NCBI GenBank assembly: GCA_947588655.1
Contig: CANPYS010000008.1
Location: forward strand, 1 to 54,703
Source: an uncultured Alphaproteobacteria bacterium
GTDB lineage: Bacteria > Pseudomonadota > Alphaproteobacteria > RF32 > CAG-239
Direction of reading: 5' to 3'
DNA: 54,703 nucleotides
Each line of letters opens with the position of its first letter. Positions within the stretch are counted from its first letter, which is position 1. The position numbers and the translations under genes were made by a program. The notes beneath the pieces are model-generated. The model saw only the letters and a list, made by a program, of their open reading frames with translations. It did no database searches and was not told the origin of the DNA. Below, in pieces: positions 16,079 to 25,781 of the stretch.

Positions 16079-18808
16079 TCACTCAATCCGACCGTGACAA
16101 TGCTTATATTTTTTGCCACTGCCGCAAGGGCAAGGATCGTTACGCGCCACTTTGCCCCAAGTTGAGGGATCGTTCGGGTTAATTTCCGTGGCATGACGGA
16201 AAGGCGCGGGCTTTTCAGATTCTGCGCTTTGCGCGGCGGTATTTTCGCCCTGCATATTTTCATGAACTTCCTGCATTTTAATATTTTGGCGCCGTTGCTC
16301 TTGCTCGGCAACCGATTCTTCCGAGCCTTGACGAATAACCGAGCGGCAAACAACAATCGTGACTTGCTCTTTCAAAACATCTAAAAGATTTGAAAACATA
16401 TTAAACGCCTCGCGCTTATATTCATTTAAGGGATCTTTCTGCCCATAAGCGCGCAAAACAATGGTGTGACGCATCAAATCAAGCGTGGCGATGTGTTCTT
16501 TCCAGAGTTGATCAAGCGTTTGCAATAAAATGCTTTTTTCAACCATTTTCACGACCTGCTCAGGCAATCCGGCATTTTTTTCCAACAGCCGATTTTCAAC
16601 TTCCGCCAAGATTTTTTCTTGCAATTCCTGAGCGGTCATTTCCGGATTATTCGCCCAATTATTAATTGGCAAAACAAAGCCTGTCGCGCGCGCCAAATCG
16701 TCTTTGAGCTGATCTTTAAGCCATTCGGACGGCGAACTTCCCAACGGCGCATAAGCTGAAATAAGGTTGCATAAATATTCGTGCCGCATTTCTTTGATTG
16801 TTTCGGAAACATCTTCTGTTTCCATCAATTCTTTGCGCTGTTGATAAATAGCTTTGCGTTGTTCATTCATAACGTTGTCATATTTCAACAGATTTTTACG
16901 AATATCAAAGTTACGTTCTTCCACTTTTTGCTGAGCTTTTTCCAACGCCTTGCTAATCCAAGGGTGTACAAGCGCCTCGCCCTCGGGCAGACCTAACTTT
17001 TGCAAAACTGCACCCAAGCGTTCCGAGCCAAAAATCCGCATTAAATCGTCCTGCATAGAAAGGAAGAACTTAGATGTTCCGGGATCGCCTTGGCGTCCTG
17101 AACGTCCGCGGAGCTGATTATCAATGCGGCGGCTTTCGTGGCGTTCCGTACCCAAAATGTACAAACCGCCAGCGGCCAAAACCTTTTCTTTATCAGCGTC
17201 TGCCTGTTTTTTGAATTTTTCTTTCAGCGCCTCAATTTGTTCGGGCGTTTCATCGCCTTTAAGGGCGGATTTCAACATCATATCGGGGTTGCCGCCGAGC
17301 TGAATATCCGTTCCGCGACCAGCCATATTGGTGGCAATAGTTACCGCGCCCGAAACGCCGGCTTGCGCCACAATAGCCGCCTCGCGTTCGTGATGACGCG
17401 CGTTCAAAACCTCAAAATGAATATCCGGCGCGGCTTTTTGCAAAAGCGAGGCAACAATTTCAGATTTTTCAACCGATGTCGTGCCAACCAAAACAGGCTG
17501 TCCACGCCGATGACAAGCAATAATGGTGTTAATAATAGCCTTATATTTTTCCGCCTCTGTACGATAAATTTCATCATGCTCATCTTGACGAATGACGGGC
17601 TTATTGGTTGGAATTTCAACGGTTGCCAAACCATAAATTTCATTAAACTCCGCCTCTTCAGTCATAGCCGTACCGGTCATGCCGGCAAGTTTTGGATAAA
17701 GCCTGAAATAATTTTGGAAAGTGATAGAAGCCAGAGTCTGATTTTCGGACTGAATTTCAACATGCTCTTTGGCTTCCAGTGCCTGATGCAAACCGTCGCT
17801 ATAACGCCGCCCTTCCATAATGCGCCCTGTAAACTCGTCTACAATGACGACTTTGCCGTCTTTAACAATATAATCCACATCGCGGGCAAACATTTTGTGT
17901 GCGCGCAAGGCCTGATTCACATGCTGAACAAGTTGCACGTTGGCAATATCATAAAGCCCGCCCTCTTTAATGAGTCCCGCTTCTTTTAAAAGCGATTCAA
18001 TATGAGTCATACCCGATTCGGTAAGCGTGACGGTTTTGGCTTTTTCGTCCTTTTCGTAATCAGAATCCAAAAGTTTTGGAATAACCGCGTCAACGGTTTT
18101 ATAACGCTCGGACGAATCTTCCGCCGCGCCTGAAATAATGAGCGGTGTGCGCGCCTCGTCAATCAAAATGGAGTCAACTTCATCAACAATCGCAAAATTA
18201 AACGGACGCTGAACACGTTCTTCAAGGCTAAATTTCATATTATCGCGCAGATAATCAAAACCAAGTTCGTTGTTTGTGCCATAAATAATATCGGCATTAT
18301 AAGCCGCGCGGCGCTCATTATCGTTTTTGCCATGCACAATATAATCAACCGACAAGCCCAAAAACCGATAAACTTGCCCCATCCATTCGGCATCGCGCTT
18401 AGCAAGATAATCGTTGACCGTCACAATGTGGACGCCTTTGCCTTCAAGCGCGTTCAAATACGCCGCCAAAGTTGCGACAAGCGTTTTGCCTTCGCCGGTT
18501 TTCATTTCAGCAATCATACCTTTGTGCAACACAATACCGCCGACCATTTGAACATCGTAATGACGTTGCCCAAGCGTGCGTTTAGCCGCCTCGCGCACAG
18601 CGGCAAAAGCTTCGGGCAGAATATCGTCCAAAGTTTCGCCTTTTTGAAGACGAGCGCGAAATTCATCCGTTTTCGCTTTAAGCTCTGTATCAGATAACTT
18701 AACAAAATCGGGTTCTAAAGCATTAATTCTTTCAACAATTTTAAACTGTTTTTTCACAAAGCGTTCATTAGCGCTACCAAAAAGTGTGCGAGCAATTTTA
18801 TTTAACAT
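16079..18808 (-). CDS. secA: Protein translocase ATPase SecA
   Basis: SecA is the motor that pushes preproteins through SecYEG at the inner membrane. At 909 residues it is full length. It shows the nucleotide-binding fold 1 motifs ([46 protein letters not shown]), then [10 protein letters not shown] and [17 protein letters not shown], then [12 protein letters not shown]. The C-terminus [16 protein letters not shown] is the zinc-binding, SecB-interacting tail. The ATG at 18808 gives the usual [11 protein letters not shown] start. It is divergent from the parvulin-type isomerase gene at 18967, a common alphaproteobacterial arrangement. Confidence 0.98.
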   Translation of the reverse strand: MLNKIARTLFGSANERFVKKQFKIVERINALEPDFVKLSDTELKAKTDEFRARLQKGETLDDILPEAFAAVREAAKRTLGQRHYDVQMVGGIVLHKGMIAEMKTGEGKTLVATLAAYLNALEGKGVHIVTVNDYLAKRDAEWMGQVYRFLGLSVDYIVHGKNDNERRAAYNADIIYGTNNELGFDYLRDNMKFSLEERVQRPFNFAIVDEVDSILIDEARTPLIISGAAEDSSERYKTVDAVIPKLLDSDYEKDEKAKTVTLTESGMTHIESLLKEAGLIKEGGLYDIANVQLVQHVNQALRAHKMFARDVDYIVKDGKVVIVDEFTGRIMEGRRYSDGLHQALEAKEHVEIQSENQTLASITFQNYFRLYPKLAGMTGTAMTEEAEFNEIYGLATVEIPTNKPVIRQDEHDEIYRTEAEKYKAIINTIIACHRRGQPVLVGTTSVEKSEIVASLLQKAAPDIHFEVLNARHHEREAAIVAQAGVSGAVTIATNMAGRGTDIQLGGNPDMMLKSALKGDETPEQIEALKEKFKKQADADKEKVLAAGGLYILGTERHESRRIDNQLRGRSGRQGDPGTSKFFLSMQDDLMRIFGSERLGAVLQKLGLPEGEALVHPWISKALEKAQQKVEERNFDIRKNLLKYDNVMNEQRKAIYQQRKELMETEDVSETIKEMRHEYLCNLISAYAPLGSSPSEWLKDQLKDDLARATGFVLPINNWANNPEMTAQELQEKILAEVENRLLEKNAGLPEQVVKMVEKSILLQTLDQLWKEHIATLDLMRHTIVLRAYGQKDPLNEYKREAFNMFSNLLDVLKEQVTIVVCRSVIRQGSEESVAEQEQRRQNIKMQEVHENMQGENTAAQSAESEKPAPFRHATEINPNDPSTWGKVARNDPCPCGSGKKYKHCHGRIE

Positions 18809-18966
18809 ATACGTAACCTTTTTTATTTCAATATCCTACATTTAGTGTTTCTTAAAAATAAAGTCAATACTATCAACAGAAGTTATAAACGTCTGTGAAA
18901 AAAATGTTGGATTTTTATCAAATAAAGTTTATATTGCAATTTAGAAAAATTTTTTGGGAGGAAACT

Positions 18967-19809
18967 ATGCAAAAAAAATATATTATCAGTGCTTCGGCGG
19001 TTGTTGTTTTGGCGGTGGTTGCCGCTTTTTCGTTTAAGGCTTGCGCTGGGGCAAATACGGTTGCCGCGCGCGTCAATGGCGAAGTCATTACTGTTGATGA
19101 AATCAAAAAGGCGTATGAAGCCAACCCGCAAATTATGGAACAAGTTCCGTTTGAGGAGTTTTACACAAAGGCGGTTGATGTTTTTGTAAACGGCAAATTG
19201 CTTTATCAAGCCGCAACGCAGGCTAAAGTTGAAGATACGGAATCTTATAAAGATCAGCTCAAAAGCGCCTCAGAAGACATTGCCCGTAAAGTTTATTTAG
19301 AGCAGATTGTTGAGGGCAAAGTCAATGATGCCACCATTAAAGATTTTTATGAAAATCAGTATTTGAAGAACTTTGAAAGCAAAAAAGAAGTCAAAGCCAA
19401 ACACATTTTGGTTGATGATGAAGCAACAGCAAAAGAAGTGATTCAAAAGCTTGATAAAGGTGGCGATTTTGACAAGCTTGCCAAAGAATATTCTAAAGAT
19501 CAGGCTGATTTAGGCTACTTCACGGAAGATATTATGGTGCCAGAATTTTCTAAAGCGGCTTTTGCGATGGAAAAAGGCACTTATTCCAAAGAACCTGTCA
19601 AGACTCAATTTGGTTGGCACGTTATTTTGGTTGAAGACGCCCGTAATGCCGAGCCTTTGCCTCAAAAAGACATTGAACCGCAGATTCGCAATTTGTTGAC
19701 GCAACAAGCGATTGCCGAAACATTTGACGGTTTGTCGGGTAATGCTCAAATTGAAAAATTTGATATGCGTGGCAAAAAAATGCCGAATAAACCAGCTGAA
19801 GAAAAATAA
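18967..19809 (+). CDS. PpiC/SurA-like peptidyl-prolyl isomerase
   Basis: This is probably a periplasmic, membrane-anchored folding helper. An N-terminal hydrophobic segment (YIISASAVVVLAVVAAFSF) precedes the SurA-N-like part (VAARVNGEVITVDEIKKAY). The parvulin domain at about residues 135-225 shows VKAKHILVDDEA, GGDFDKLAKEYSKD, DLGYFTEDIMVPEFSKAAF and QFGWHVILVED. I chose the ATG at 18967 because GGGAGGAAACT is directly upstream; the frame can be extended to 18895 but without conservation. The protein has 280 residues. A Cys at about residue 22 (SFKACAG) is not a good lipobox, so an uncleaved anchor is more likely. It is divergent from secA and ends at a strong terminator. Confidence 0.93.
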   Translation: MQKKYIISASAVVVLAVVAAFSFKACAGANTVAARVNGEVITVDEIKKAYEANPQIMEQVPFEEFYTKAVDVFVNGKLLYQAATQAKVEDTESYKDQLKSASEDIARKVYLEQIVEGKVNDATIKDFYENQYLKNFESKKEVKAKHILVDDEATAKEVIQKLDKGGDFDKLAKEYSKDQADLGYFTEDIMVPEFSKAAFAMEKGTYSKEPVKTQFGWHVILVEDARNAEPLPQKDIEPQIRNLLTQQAIAETFDGLSGNAQIEKFDMRGKKMPNKPAEEK

Positions 19810-19831
19810 GCGGTTGAAAGCATAAAGCAAC

Positions 19832-19858
19832 AAAAAAGCCCCGAAAGGGGCTTTTTTT
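19832..19858. terminator. Bidirectional terminator
   Basis: AAAAAAGCCCC-GAAA-GGGGCTTTTTT is a perfect stem with a GAAA tetraloop and T-runs on both strands. It serves the isomerase gene and the convergent 19857-20327 gene. Confidence 0.93.
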
Positions 19859-20327
19859 ATGTTAATGCATAAAAAATCCTAGCTGTGATGACAAAGATAA
19901 TAAGCGCCACCACAAAGGACATCGTCCAAACTAAAGTGTTTGGCCTTTTATGCACAAAAGTCTGCAAACAGCTTGCGACCGAGGCGACAAATGGAATTAT
20001 AATCCATAAAATACCTGCTTTTGAATGAATCAAAAGCGCCACCGTCAGCAGACAAACTGAGCACAAAATCATCCGCGCATTCATGTGCGGTTTATAAAAC
20101 GGCTTTTTAGCCATTTCATTAAAGCAAAGCTGTACTGCCCCGATGAAGAAGATAATCATCATCTCAAAAAGCAGAGCAGTATTCAGGCTTTGCCTAAATT
20201 CTGTGCCGGCAGGCAGTAAAAAAATAACAAACGCCACCACAAAAATAGCAGCAGACACAACCGACACAATACCGTTAATTGTTTCCTGATGTTTCATCAA
20301 GGAATTTTCATTTTGATTTGTTTTCAT
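19857..20327 (-). CDS. Small integral membrane protein, function unknown
   Basis: The 156-residue protein has about four hydrophobic segments (VSVVSAAIFVVAFVIFLL, ALLFEMMIIFFIGAVQLCF, MILCSVCLLTVALLI, TMSFVVALIIFVITARIFY) and short charged loops. No family was recognised. The first ATG at 20327 lacks a clear Shine-Dalgarno; a second Met lies 10 codons later (MKHQETI). It is convergent with the isomerase gene and divergent from the type IV secretion operon. No link to secretion is shown by the sequence. Confidence 0.6.
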   Translation of the reverse strand: MKTNQNENSLMKHQETINGIVSVVSAAIFVVAFVIFLLPAGTEFRQSLNTALLFEMMIIFFIGAVQLCFNEMAKKPFYKPHMNARMILCSVCLLTVALLIHSKAGILWIIIPFVASVASCLQTFVHKRPNTLVWTMSFVVALIIFVITARIFYALT

Positions 20328-20513
20328 AATAATATATTTATAATTTAACTTCTGTGCATACTTTAAAAATATTTCAAAAATTTGTCAAGAAAAACTTTCA
20401 TCAGGAACAGTATTTCAAATTTAGCAATCTCCATTAACGCATTTTTCATAAAAAAAGATGTATTCTTAGAAAAAGTCCTTTTTTATGGAAAGGGGATAAA
20501 GAAAGAATAAATC

Positions 20514-20543
20514 TTGAAGAACCGCGGATAATAACATTATTAT
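20514..20543 (+). promoter_or_regulatory. Candidate promoter of the type IV secretion operon
   Basis: TTGAAG (20514-20519) and TATTAT (20538-20543) are separated by 18 bases and lie 21 bases before virB3, after a 180-base AT-rich spacer without a gene. The match is modest. It is the only candidate I see upstream of the operon. Confidence 0.4.
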
Positions 20544-20563
20544 AAAAAAGCAAAGGAAAAACG

Positions 20564-20854
20564 ATGAAGGATATGATTTTAAAAGCCGTTGCGCAACCGC
20601 CCAAAATCTTTTGGGGGCCTGTGTTGCCTGTTGCCTTGAATGCGGGGCTTCAGTTTCCTTTTATGTTTATTTTAATTGGGACAGCGGACGTCAACCCTTT
20701 GCTTTTTGTGGCGACCATTGTGCTTGTTCATGCGGCGATTGTTTTGTATGGCGTGCGCGAGCCGCATCTTTCAGCGATGATTCAGGCTTTTGGGCAGGCG
20801 AACGTGGTATCAAAGAACCTTTATCCGGAAGGGGGAAACAAATTTGAACCCTGA
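20564..20854 (+). CDS. virB3: Type IV secretion protein VirB3-like
   Basis: VirB3 is a small inner-membrane subunit that works with the VirB4 ATPase. The 96-residue product has the family features: a short N-terminus (KAVAQPPKIFWG-P), two adjacent hydrophobic segments (VLPVALNAGLQFPFMFILI, PLLFVATIVLVHAAIVLYGV) and the typical GVREPHLSAMI after the second. AAAGGAAAAACG precedes the ATG. It is the first gene of the operon, and its stop overlaps the TTG start of virB4 by 11 bases, as expected for translational coupling. Confidence 0.88.
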   Translation: MKDMILKAVAQPPKIFWGPVLPVALNAGLQFPFMFILIGTADVNPLLFVATIVLVHAAIVLYGVREPHLSAMIQAFGQANVVSKNLYPEGGNKFEP

Positions 20855-23279
20855 TTTTGATTTTTTCAACCTCTTTGTGCAGGGCTTAAGCAATATTGAG
20901 GTCATTGTTGCAACAATCGGTTTTGTTTCGGCGGCGGCGTTTGCGGTGTTGCTTTCAACCCGGTTTGGCAACTGGATTCTACCGCAACCGCGTGAATCGC
21001 GCGTGTCAGACTTTTTGCCTTTTGCGCGCCTGATGGAAGACGGCATCACGATTCGCTGTCAAAACGGCTCATACGCGCGCGTTTTTCGTGTGACGGGCGC
21101 AGATTTAGCCTCTGCCACGCCTGAAAAAAATTATTCTATGATGGAAGCCCGCAAAGCTTGGATTGACAATATGTCGGAACTTCAAGTTGTTATTCGTGTG
21201 ATAACATTGCGCGAAGCTTCGGTTTTAGAGCAATCAAAAGGCGATTTTAATAATCCGATTCTTGAAAAAGTCAATGAAGTTTGGTCTGAAAATATGGACA
21301 GACTTTATACCAACACGCATTACATTGTTCTTTCGGTTATTGATAGAAAAGACGCCCTCAAAGATTTGAACTATGCCTCGCAAAGCTTGGTGGCAACACT
21401 TGGCGAATATGGCGTGGCGCAGATGTATGAAGCGCCGGATAGTTTGGCGACCGATAGCCCGCTTTATCTGTTTAGCCGGCTTGTGAGCCCCATTTCAAAA
21501 CCAGAACCCAAAATCCGCAACGCCCAAAATGCCGAGCTTAATGAGATGTTGACGGCCGACCACATTCACTTTACGCGCGAGCAAGGCATTATCCGCTTTT
21601 TCTCGGGCGAGAGGGAAGAGTTTGAAATTGCGATGGGCATTCGCACCACGGGCGATTATATGGACGAAAGTATGGTTTTGTCGCTTTTATCCATAGATTC
21701 GGAGCTTGTGTTGCTCCACAACGTGCGCCCCATTTTTAAGCCGCAAGCGCGTATGATGCTCATTCAGCAACAACGTATGGCGGCTTTAACGAGTTTTTCA
21801 CCTGAGGTTGTTAATCAATATTCACAGGCATTGAGTACCATTGAAGATTCGGATGCCGATTATCAGGCTTTAACAGAATATGCCATGACCATTTTAATCC
21901 GTGGTAGAACAAAGGCAGAGCTTGATTTTGGCGAGTCCGAGGTGCAACGTATTTGCCGTGCTTTTGGTGTGACGCCTGTTCGTGAAGGTTGGGTGGCGCA
22001 AGCAACATTTTTCAGCCAATTTCCAACTTATGACACTTATCCCAGAACATACCGCTATTTATCGCGTATTGTGGCGCTAGCGATATGCTTTGACAAGCCG
22101 GCAGAGGGCTTTTCCAAGTCCGATTGGGGGCCGGGGGCAATTACAGTGTTCAGAACAATGTCGGGTTCGGCTTATCAATTCCAATTCCACGTTTCTTCTG
22201 AGGAGTCGGCGGTGGCGCACTGTTGTATTATCGGCCCGACCGGACAAGGTAAAACAACGTTGCTCACATTTTTAGCGGGGCAAGCGATGCGGCACGGCGA
22301 TTTGAAAGTGTTTTTCTTTGATCGTCACCGTGGTGCCGAAATTTTCACACGTTCTGTCGGTGGCGCTTATGTTGGCTTTGACGGCGACAATAAAAATGTG
22401 TCCTTAAACCCATTTGACGCAGACGATACGCCCAACAACCGCGCCTTTTTGCGCCGTTGGATGAAGGCGATAACCATGGCGGACGATGCACTTTCTGAGC
22501 GTGAAGCCGCCCGCGCAGTAACAACCGCGTTTGATTATCTGCGTCCGGAAGAACGCGTTATGAAAAACCTTTATAAAAGTTGCTTTTCGCCAACAGGGAC
22601 AATGCGCCGCGAGCTTTATCGTTGGGTTAATCCTGAGCAGTACGGCAACATCTTTAACGCCGATACCGATAGCCTAGATTTGAAAGCTAAGCGCTTTATG
22701 GCGTTTGATTTTACGCATATTTTTGAAGACGAAACCTTGGCGCCGGCGGTTATCAGCTACATCATGCACCGTATTCAATCTGAAACGGGCGAAACGGGCG
22801 TGCCGTCCCTGATTATGATTGATGAAACCGCACCGATGCTCAAACACCCGATGTTTAGAGATTACTTTATTATTGGTTTGCAGGAAGGTCGTAAAAAGCG
22901 CCAAGCATATTTATGTGCGTTTCAACAGCCAAATATCATTGATAAGCTTGGTGTTGGCGAGGTTATTCGCGGTCAATGCCAAACGGTTATTTTCTTTAGA
23001 AACCCGCAAGCTATGCCCGAAGATTACGCCACATGGAACTTAACGCAAGCGGAGCTTGACTTTGTGTTTGGTAAAAGCTACCGCGAATTTCCGTATGCCA
23101 TTTTGCTTTCGCGTCCGGCGACAGGCGAGTCGGTTATCTTAGACGTGAACTTAGGGGCTTTAGGGCCTTACCTCAAGCTTTACAACTCAGGACGTAAGAA
23201 TGTTTTGCTTGTTGAACAGCTCATTAAAGAATACGGCGAAGAAAACTTTGTTACAAAATATTTAAATATTGGCGAGTAG
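20844..23279 (+). CDS. virB4: Type IV secretion ATPase VirB4
   Basis: VirB4 is the inner-membrane ATPase that drives pilus and channel assembly. The P-loop GPTGQGKTT is at about residues 464-472 and Walker B is SLIMIDETAPML. Arg/Gln-rich motifs near ARGxxQ-type ends (CAFQQPNIIDKL, RGQCQTVIFFRNPQAM) follow. The N-terminal hydrophobic segment (VIVATIGFVSAAAFAVLLS) and the CagE/TrbE/VirB4 N-domain precede them. The start is the TTG at 20844, with GGAAGGGGG 4-13 bases upstream and an overlap with virB3. The in-frame ATG at 20790 would overlap virB3 by 65 bases and adds non-conserved residues. The length of 811 aa is normal. Confidence 0.95.
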   Translation: MNPDFDFFNLFVQGLSNIEVIVATIGFVSAAAFAVLLSTRFGNWILPQPRESRVSDFLPFARLMEDGITIRCQNGSYARVFRVTGADLASATPEKNYSMMEARKAWIDNMSELQVVIRVITLREASVLEQSKGDFNNPILEKVNEVWSENMDRLYTNTHYIVLSVIDRKDALKDLNYASQSLVATLGEYGVAQMYEAPDSLATDSPLYLFSRLVSPISKPEPKIRNAQNAELNEMLTADHIHFTREQGIIRFFSGEREEFEIAMGIRTTGDYMDESMVLSLLSIDSELVLLHNVRPIFKPQARMMLIQQQRMAALTSFSPEVVNQYSQALSTIEDSDADYQALTEYAMTILIRGRTKAELDFGESEVQRICRAFGVTPVREGWVAQATFFSQFPTYDTYPRTYRYLSRIVALAICFDKPAEGFSKSDWGPGAITVFRTMSGSAYQFQFHVSSEESAVAHCCIIGPTGQGKTTLLTFLAGQAMRHGDLKVFFFDRHRGAEIFTRSVGGAYVGFDGDNKNVSLNPFDADDTPNNRAFLRRWMKAITMADDALSEREAARAVTTAFDYLRPEERVMKNLYKSCFSPTGTMRRELYRWVNPEQYGNIFNADTDSLDLKAKRFMAFDFTHIFEDETLAPAVISYIMHRIQSETGETGVPSLIMIDETAPMLKHPMFRDYFIIGLQEGRKKRQAYLCAFQQPNIIDKLGVGEVIRGQCQTVIFFRNPQAMPEDYATWNLTQAELDFVFGKSYREFPYAILLSRPATGESVILDVNLGALGPYLKLYNSGRKNVLLVEQLIKEYGEENFVTKYLNIGE

Positions 23280-23355
23280 AACCGATTTTATTTTGTTATT
23301 AACAATTATTGTGCTACAATATATTTTATGATTAGACGTTTAGACGGAGGTCGGC

Positions 23356-25779
23356 ATGAAGAAATCTTATATTTTGACGTTTTTAACGTTATGTGCCACA
23401 GGGCTTTTAAATCCCGATTCGGTGCTTGCTCAATGGCCGACTTTTGATCCCGGAACGTTCGGACAATCGCTTGAAACCGGTATGACAAAAGTTGAAACCG
23501 GTGCTAATACGGCGCAAAACACGCTTTCTGTAACCACCATTCAACAAGCGGTGGGCGATGCTTTAGGCCCTGTGACCAAATTTAAAGATCAAGCCGAAGC
23601 TCGGCTTAAAAAAGAGGCTGAAAAAGCTGAAAGAATCCAAAAAGCCAAGCAACGCGCTGAAAAAATGAAACAGAAATATGAAAGAGCCAAAGAAATATAT
23701 GATAGGTCACAGAGTATGGCGGAAGCAGCCAAACAACAAGCGACAAAAATGTATAATCAAGCCAAAGATATGTACGAAGAAGGGACGGACTATGTTGATG
23801 AAGCCAACGGTTATTTAAATAGTGACGATGATACTTCAGAATATTATAATCAAAACAATTCTTATACAAGCGGTTATCCGTATCAAGGTGGCGGGCAATC
23901 AAATAGCGCGTCAAACAAGGCAAACACAACATCTTCATCTCAATCAAATGCGGCAAATAGCCAATCTTCATCTCAGACAAACGCGGCAAAGGCACAATCA
24001 TCATCAAACGCGACTAACAACCTTTGGGACGATGATGATTTTGATATGGACGAAGATGTTTTTGAATATGATGAAGAATTTGATATTGATGAAGATTCTT
24101 TAGATGACACAACTTTTGACGAGCTTGGCGCAGGCGCGCGTTCAAAGCTAGATTCGGATTCGGCTCAAAGCGATGAAAACGTCGCGCGCCGCCCATTCGG
24201 TAACAGTGCAAGCGAAGGCAATTCTGCCAATGCCGAACAAGGCGAAGAAGAAACCGCAACAAGAAGTAGCGCGTCAGGCGGTTTGGTCGGCAATGAAGAA
24301 AATACAAAAGGTGAGTCAAAAGGCGGTACGTCAGGCAGTTTTGTTGGTACTGAGGAAGACCGAAAAGCCTCAACCCAAGGCGGTACGTCAGGTAGTTTTG
24401 TTGGTACTGAGGAAGACCGAAAAGCTTCAACTCAAGGCGGCACGTCAGGTAGTTTTGTTGGTTCTGGAACAGATAACGAAACATCTAATTCAAACGGCGC
24501 TGGTTTAACAATCGGTGGTTCTTCAAATTCAGGCGCATCTGGTTCAACACCAGGTTCAAATGGGGCGACCTCTTTAGGAACACAAGGCGCAACAGGCGGT
24601 TCAGGTTCACGAAGCGCATCAGGCGGTGTTTCAAGTGCCGCAGGCATGACAGGCAACGGTTCTTACACGCCGAACACGGCTTCAACCTCTAGAGATGTTT
24701 CAACAATATCGGCAGGCAATTCATCGGATGCGGCAACAACGCCAATCGCGCAAGTTTTGAGCCAAACGCCAATAAGTGGCGGTTCAGAAACATCTCCTAT
24801 ATCAACAAATGCCACAACGCCTGTTTTATCAAGCAATGGTTCTGCGCGGCAAGCTTTCCGCAAGGCGTCCGATTCGCCAACCAGTGCTACCGAAACCGCG
24901 GCCTTGTCACAAGCGATGCAAAATGTGAATGTGACGGCAATATGGCTTTACAAAGCCGAGGCTGAAAAGTTTGTTTTGGTGGCGCAAATAGGCAAAGAAC
25001 TTGAGGCGGAAAAAGAAATGGTGGCTGATGACGAGCTTATCAAACAAGTCCTTGAGCAGCAGCAAACAGTCGTTGAAACAAAAGGGCAAAATAATGCGCC
25101 TTATAGCCGGATGATTGTGCCGTTAAAAGATGCTGAAAAGCCTTTGGGCATATTAGTATTTGCTGATGTAAACGAGCGCGAATTTACAGAGCAAGATATT
25201 AAAAATGCTGAAAAAAGCGCTGAAGCAATCAGCCTGATGCTTAAAGATACATTCGTTGTTTCTTATTTAGAATTTTCTAATATATCTTTTGCGCAAGAGG
25301 CGCCAAGTATGGGCGGTATGAAAACGGGTACCACCGATGAAGGGCGTTTTATTTTTCCTGATAAAATTGCTGAAAAATGTGAGTTAAATTATGACGAGGC
25401 AACAGATGAAAAAATCGCCGAGTGTATTCGTATATGGGTGTTGGATATGCACAATGAAAACGCCTCAGACGCGACTGAGGCTAAAAATCAATATTCATAC
25501 GCATTAGGGCAGCAGATGGGCAATACCATAGGCACAAGTTGGACACACAAAGCTTATGCCGCCACATTTGATACGGCAGTTGCAGACGATTTGGAAAGCA
25601 AATCATCCACCACCACAACCGAGCGTGACATCCTTACCTTAGTTGGCGAGGTCAACCGCGCGAACCAAGAAGTTTTAATCCGGCTCTTAGACAGTTATGC
25701 CAGCAAAGTGATGACAGAGGCTCTAGAAAGTGTGCCGAATTTAGACGATTCGTTCTTCCGTGAGGAAGGGGAGGAGTAG
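23356..25779 (+). CDS. Large exported protein with coiled coil, low-complexity linker and GAF-like domain
   Basis: A signal peptide (cut after SVLA-Q, residue ~26) is followed by a helical coiled coil (about 70-155) rich in Lys, Glu and Ala. A long Ser/Asn/Gly/Asp-rich linker (about 160-500) follows, with an acidic stretch and a 19-residue unit GGTSGSFVGTEEDRKASTQ repeated three times. A domain at about 515-640 has GAF-like order (TAIWLYKAEAEKFVLVAQIG ... SRMIVPLKDAEKPLGILVFADV ... FTEQDIKNAEKSAEAISLML). The C-terminal helical region contains YALGQQMGNTIGTSWTHKAYA. It lies between virB4 and virB8, where virB5/virB6 are expected, and has GGAGG before its ATG. A VirB5-like or pilus/surface part is possible; nothing in the sequence proves it. 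Confidence 0.75.
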   Translation: MKKSYILTFLTLCATGLLNPDSVLAQWPTFDPGTFGQSLETGMTKVETGANTAQNTLSVTTIQQAVGDALGPVTKFKDQAEARLKKEAEKAERIQKAKQRAEKMKQKYERAKEIYDRSQSMAEAAKQQATKMYNQAKDMYEEGTDYVDEANGYLNSDDDTSEYYNQNNSYTSGYPYQGGGQSNSASNKANTTSSSQSNAANSQSSSQTNAAKAQSSSNATNNLWDDDDFDMDEDVFEYDEEFDIDEDSLDDTTFDELGAGARSKLDSDSAQSDENVARRPFGNSASEGNSANAEQGEEETATRSSASGGLVGNEENTKGESKGGTSGSFVGTEEDRKASTQGGTSGSFVGTEEDRKASTQGGTSGSFVGSGTDNETSNSNGAGLTIGGSSNSGASGSTPGSNGATSLGTQGATGGSGSRSASGGVSSAAGMTGNGSYTPNTASTSRDVSTISAGNSSDAATTPIAQVLSQTPISGGSETSPISTNATTPVLSSNGSARQAFRKASDSPTSATETAALSQAMQNVNVTAIWLYKAEAEKFVLVAQIGKELEAEKEMVADDELIKQVLEQQQTVVETKGQNNAPYSRMIVPLKDAEKPLGILVFADVNEREFTEQDIKNAEKSAEAISLMLKDTFVVSYLEFSNISFAQEAPSMGGMKTGTTDEGRFIFPDKIAEKCELNYDEATDEKIAECIRIWVLDMHNENASDATEAKNQYSYALGQQMGNTIGTSWTHKAYAATFDTAVADDLESKSSTTTTERDILTLVGEVNRANQEVLIRLLDSYASKVMTEALESVPNLDDSFFREEGEE
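24322..24467 (+). repeat. 57-bp tandem repeat inside the 807-aa protein gene
   Basis: Units start at 24322, 24379 and 24436 (period 57 bp, 19 residues); the third is partial. They are nearly identical at the DNA level, so copy number probably varies by recombination or slippage without changing frame. Confidence 0.9.
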
Positions 25780-25781
25780 CC

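Noticed and set aside
16003-16356. 117-codon minus-strand frame
   Set aside because: It overlaps the 3' end of secA in another frame.
17138-17989. 283-codon plus-strand frame opposite secA
   Set aside because: A long antisense shadow of a conserved gene; its composition mirrors the complementary codons and no motif is seen.
20790-20843. ATG start for VirB4 at 20790
   Set aside because: It would overlap virB3 by 65 bases and adds residues read from virB3 codons in another frame; the TTG at 20844 with a purine-rich site fits better.
24322-24467. CRISPR-like array
   Set aside because: The 57-bp units are head-to-tail without spacers and are in frame within a coding gene. No CRISPR array or cas gene was seen anywhere in the window.
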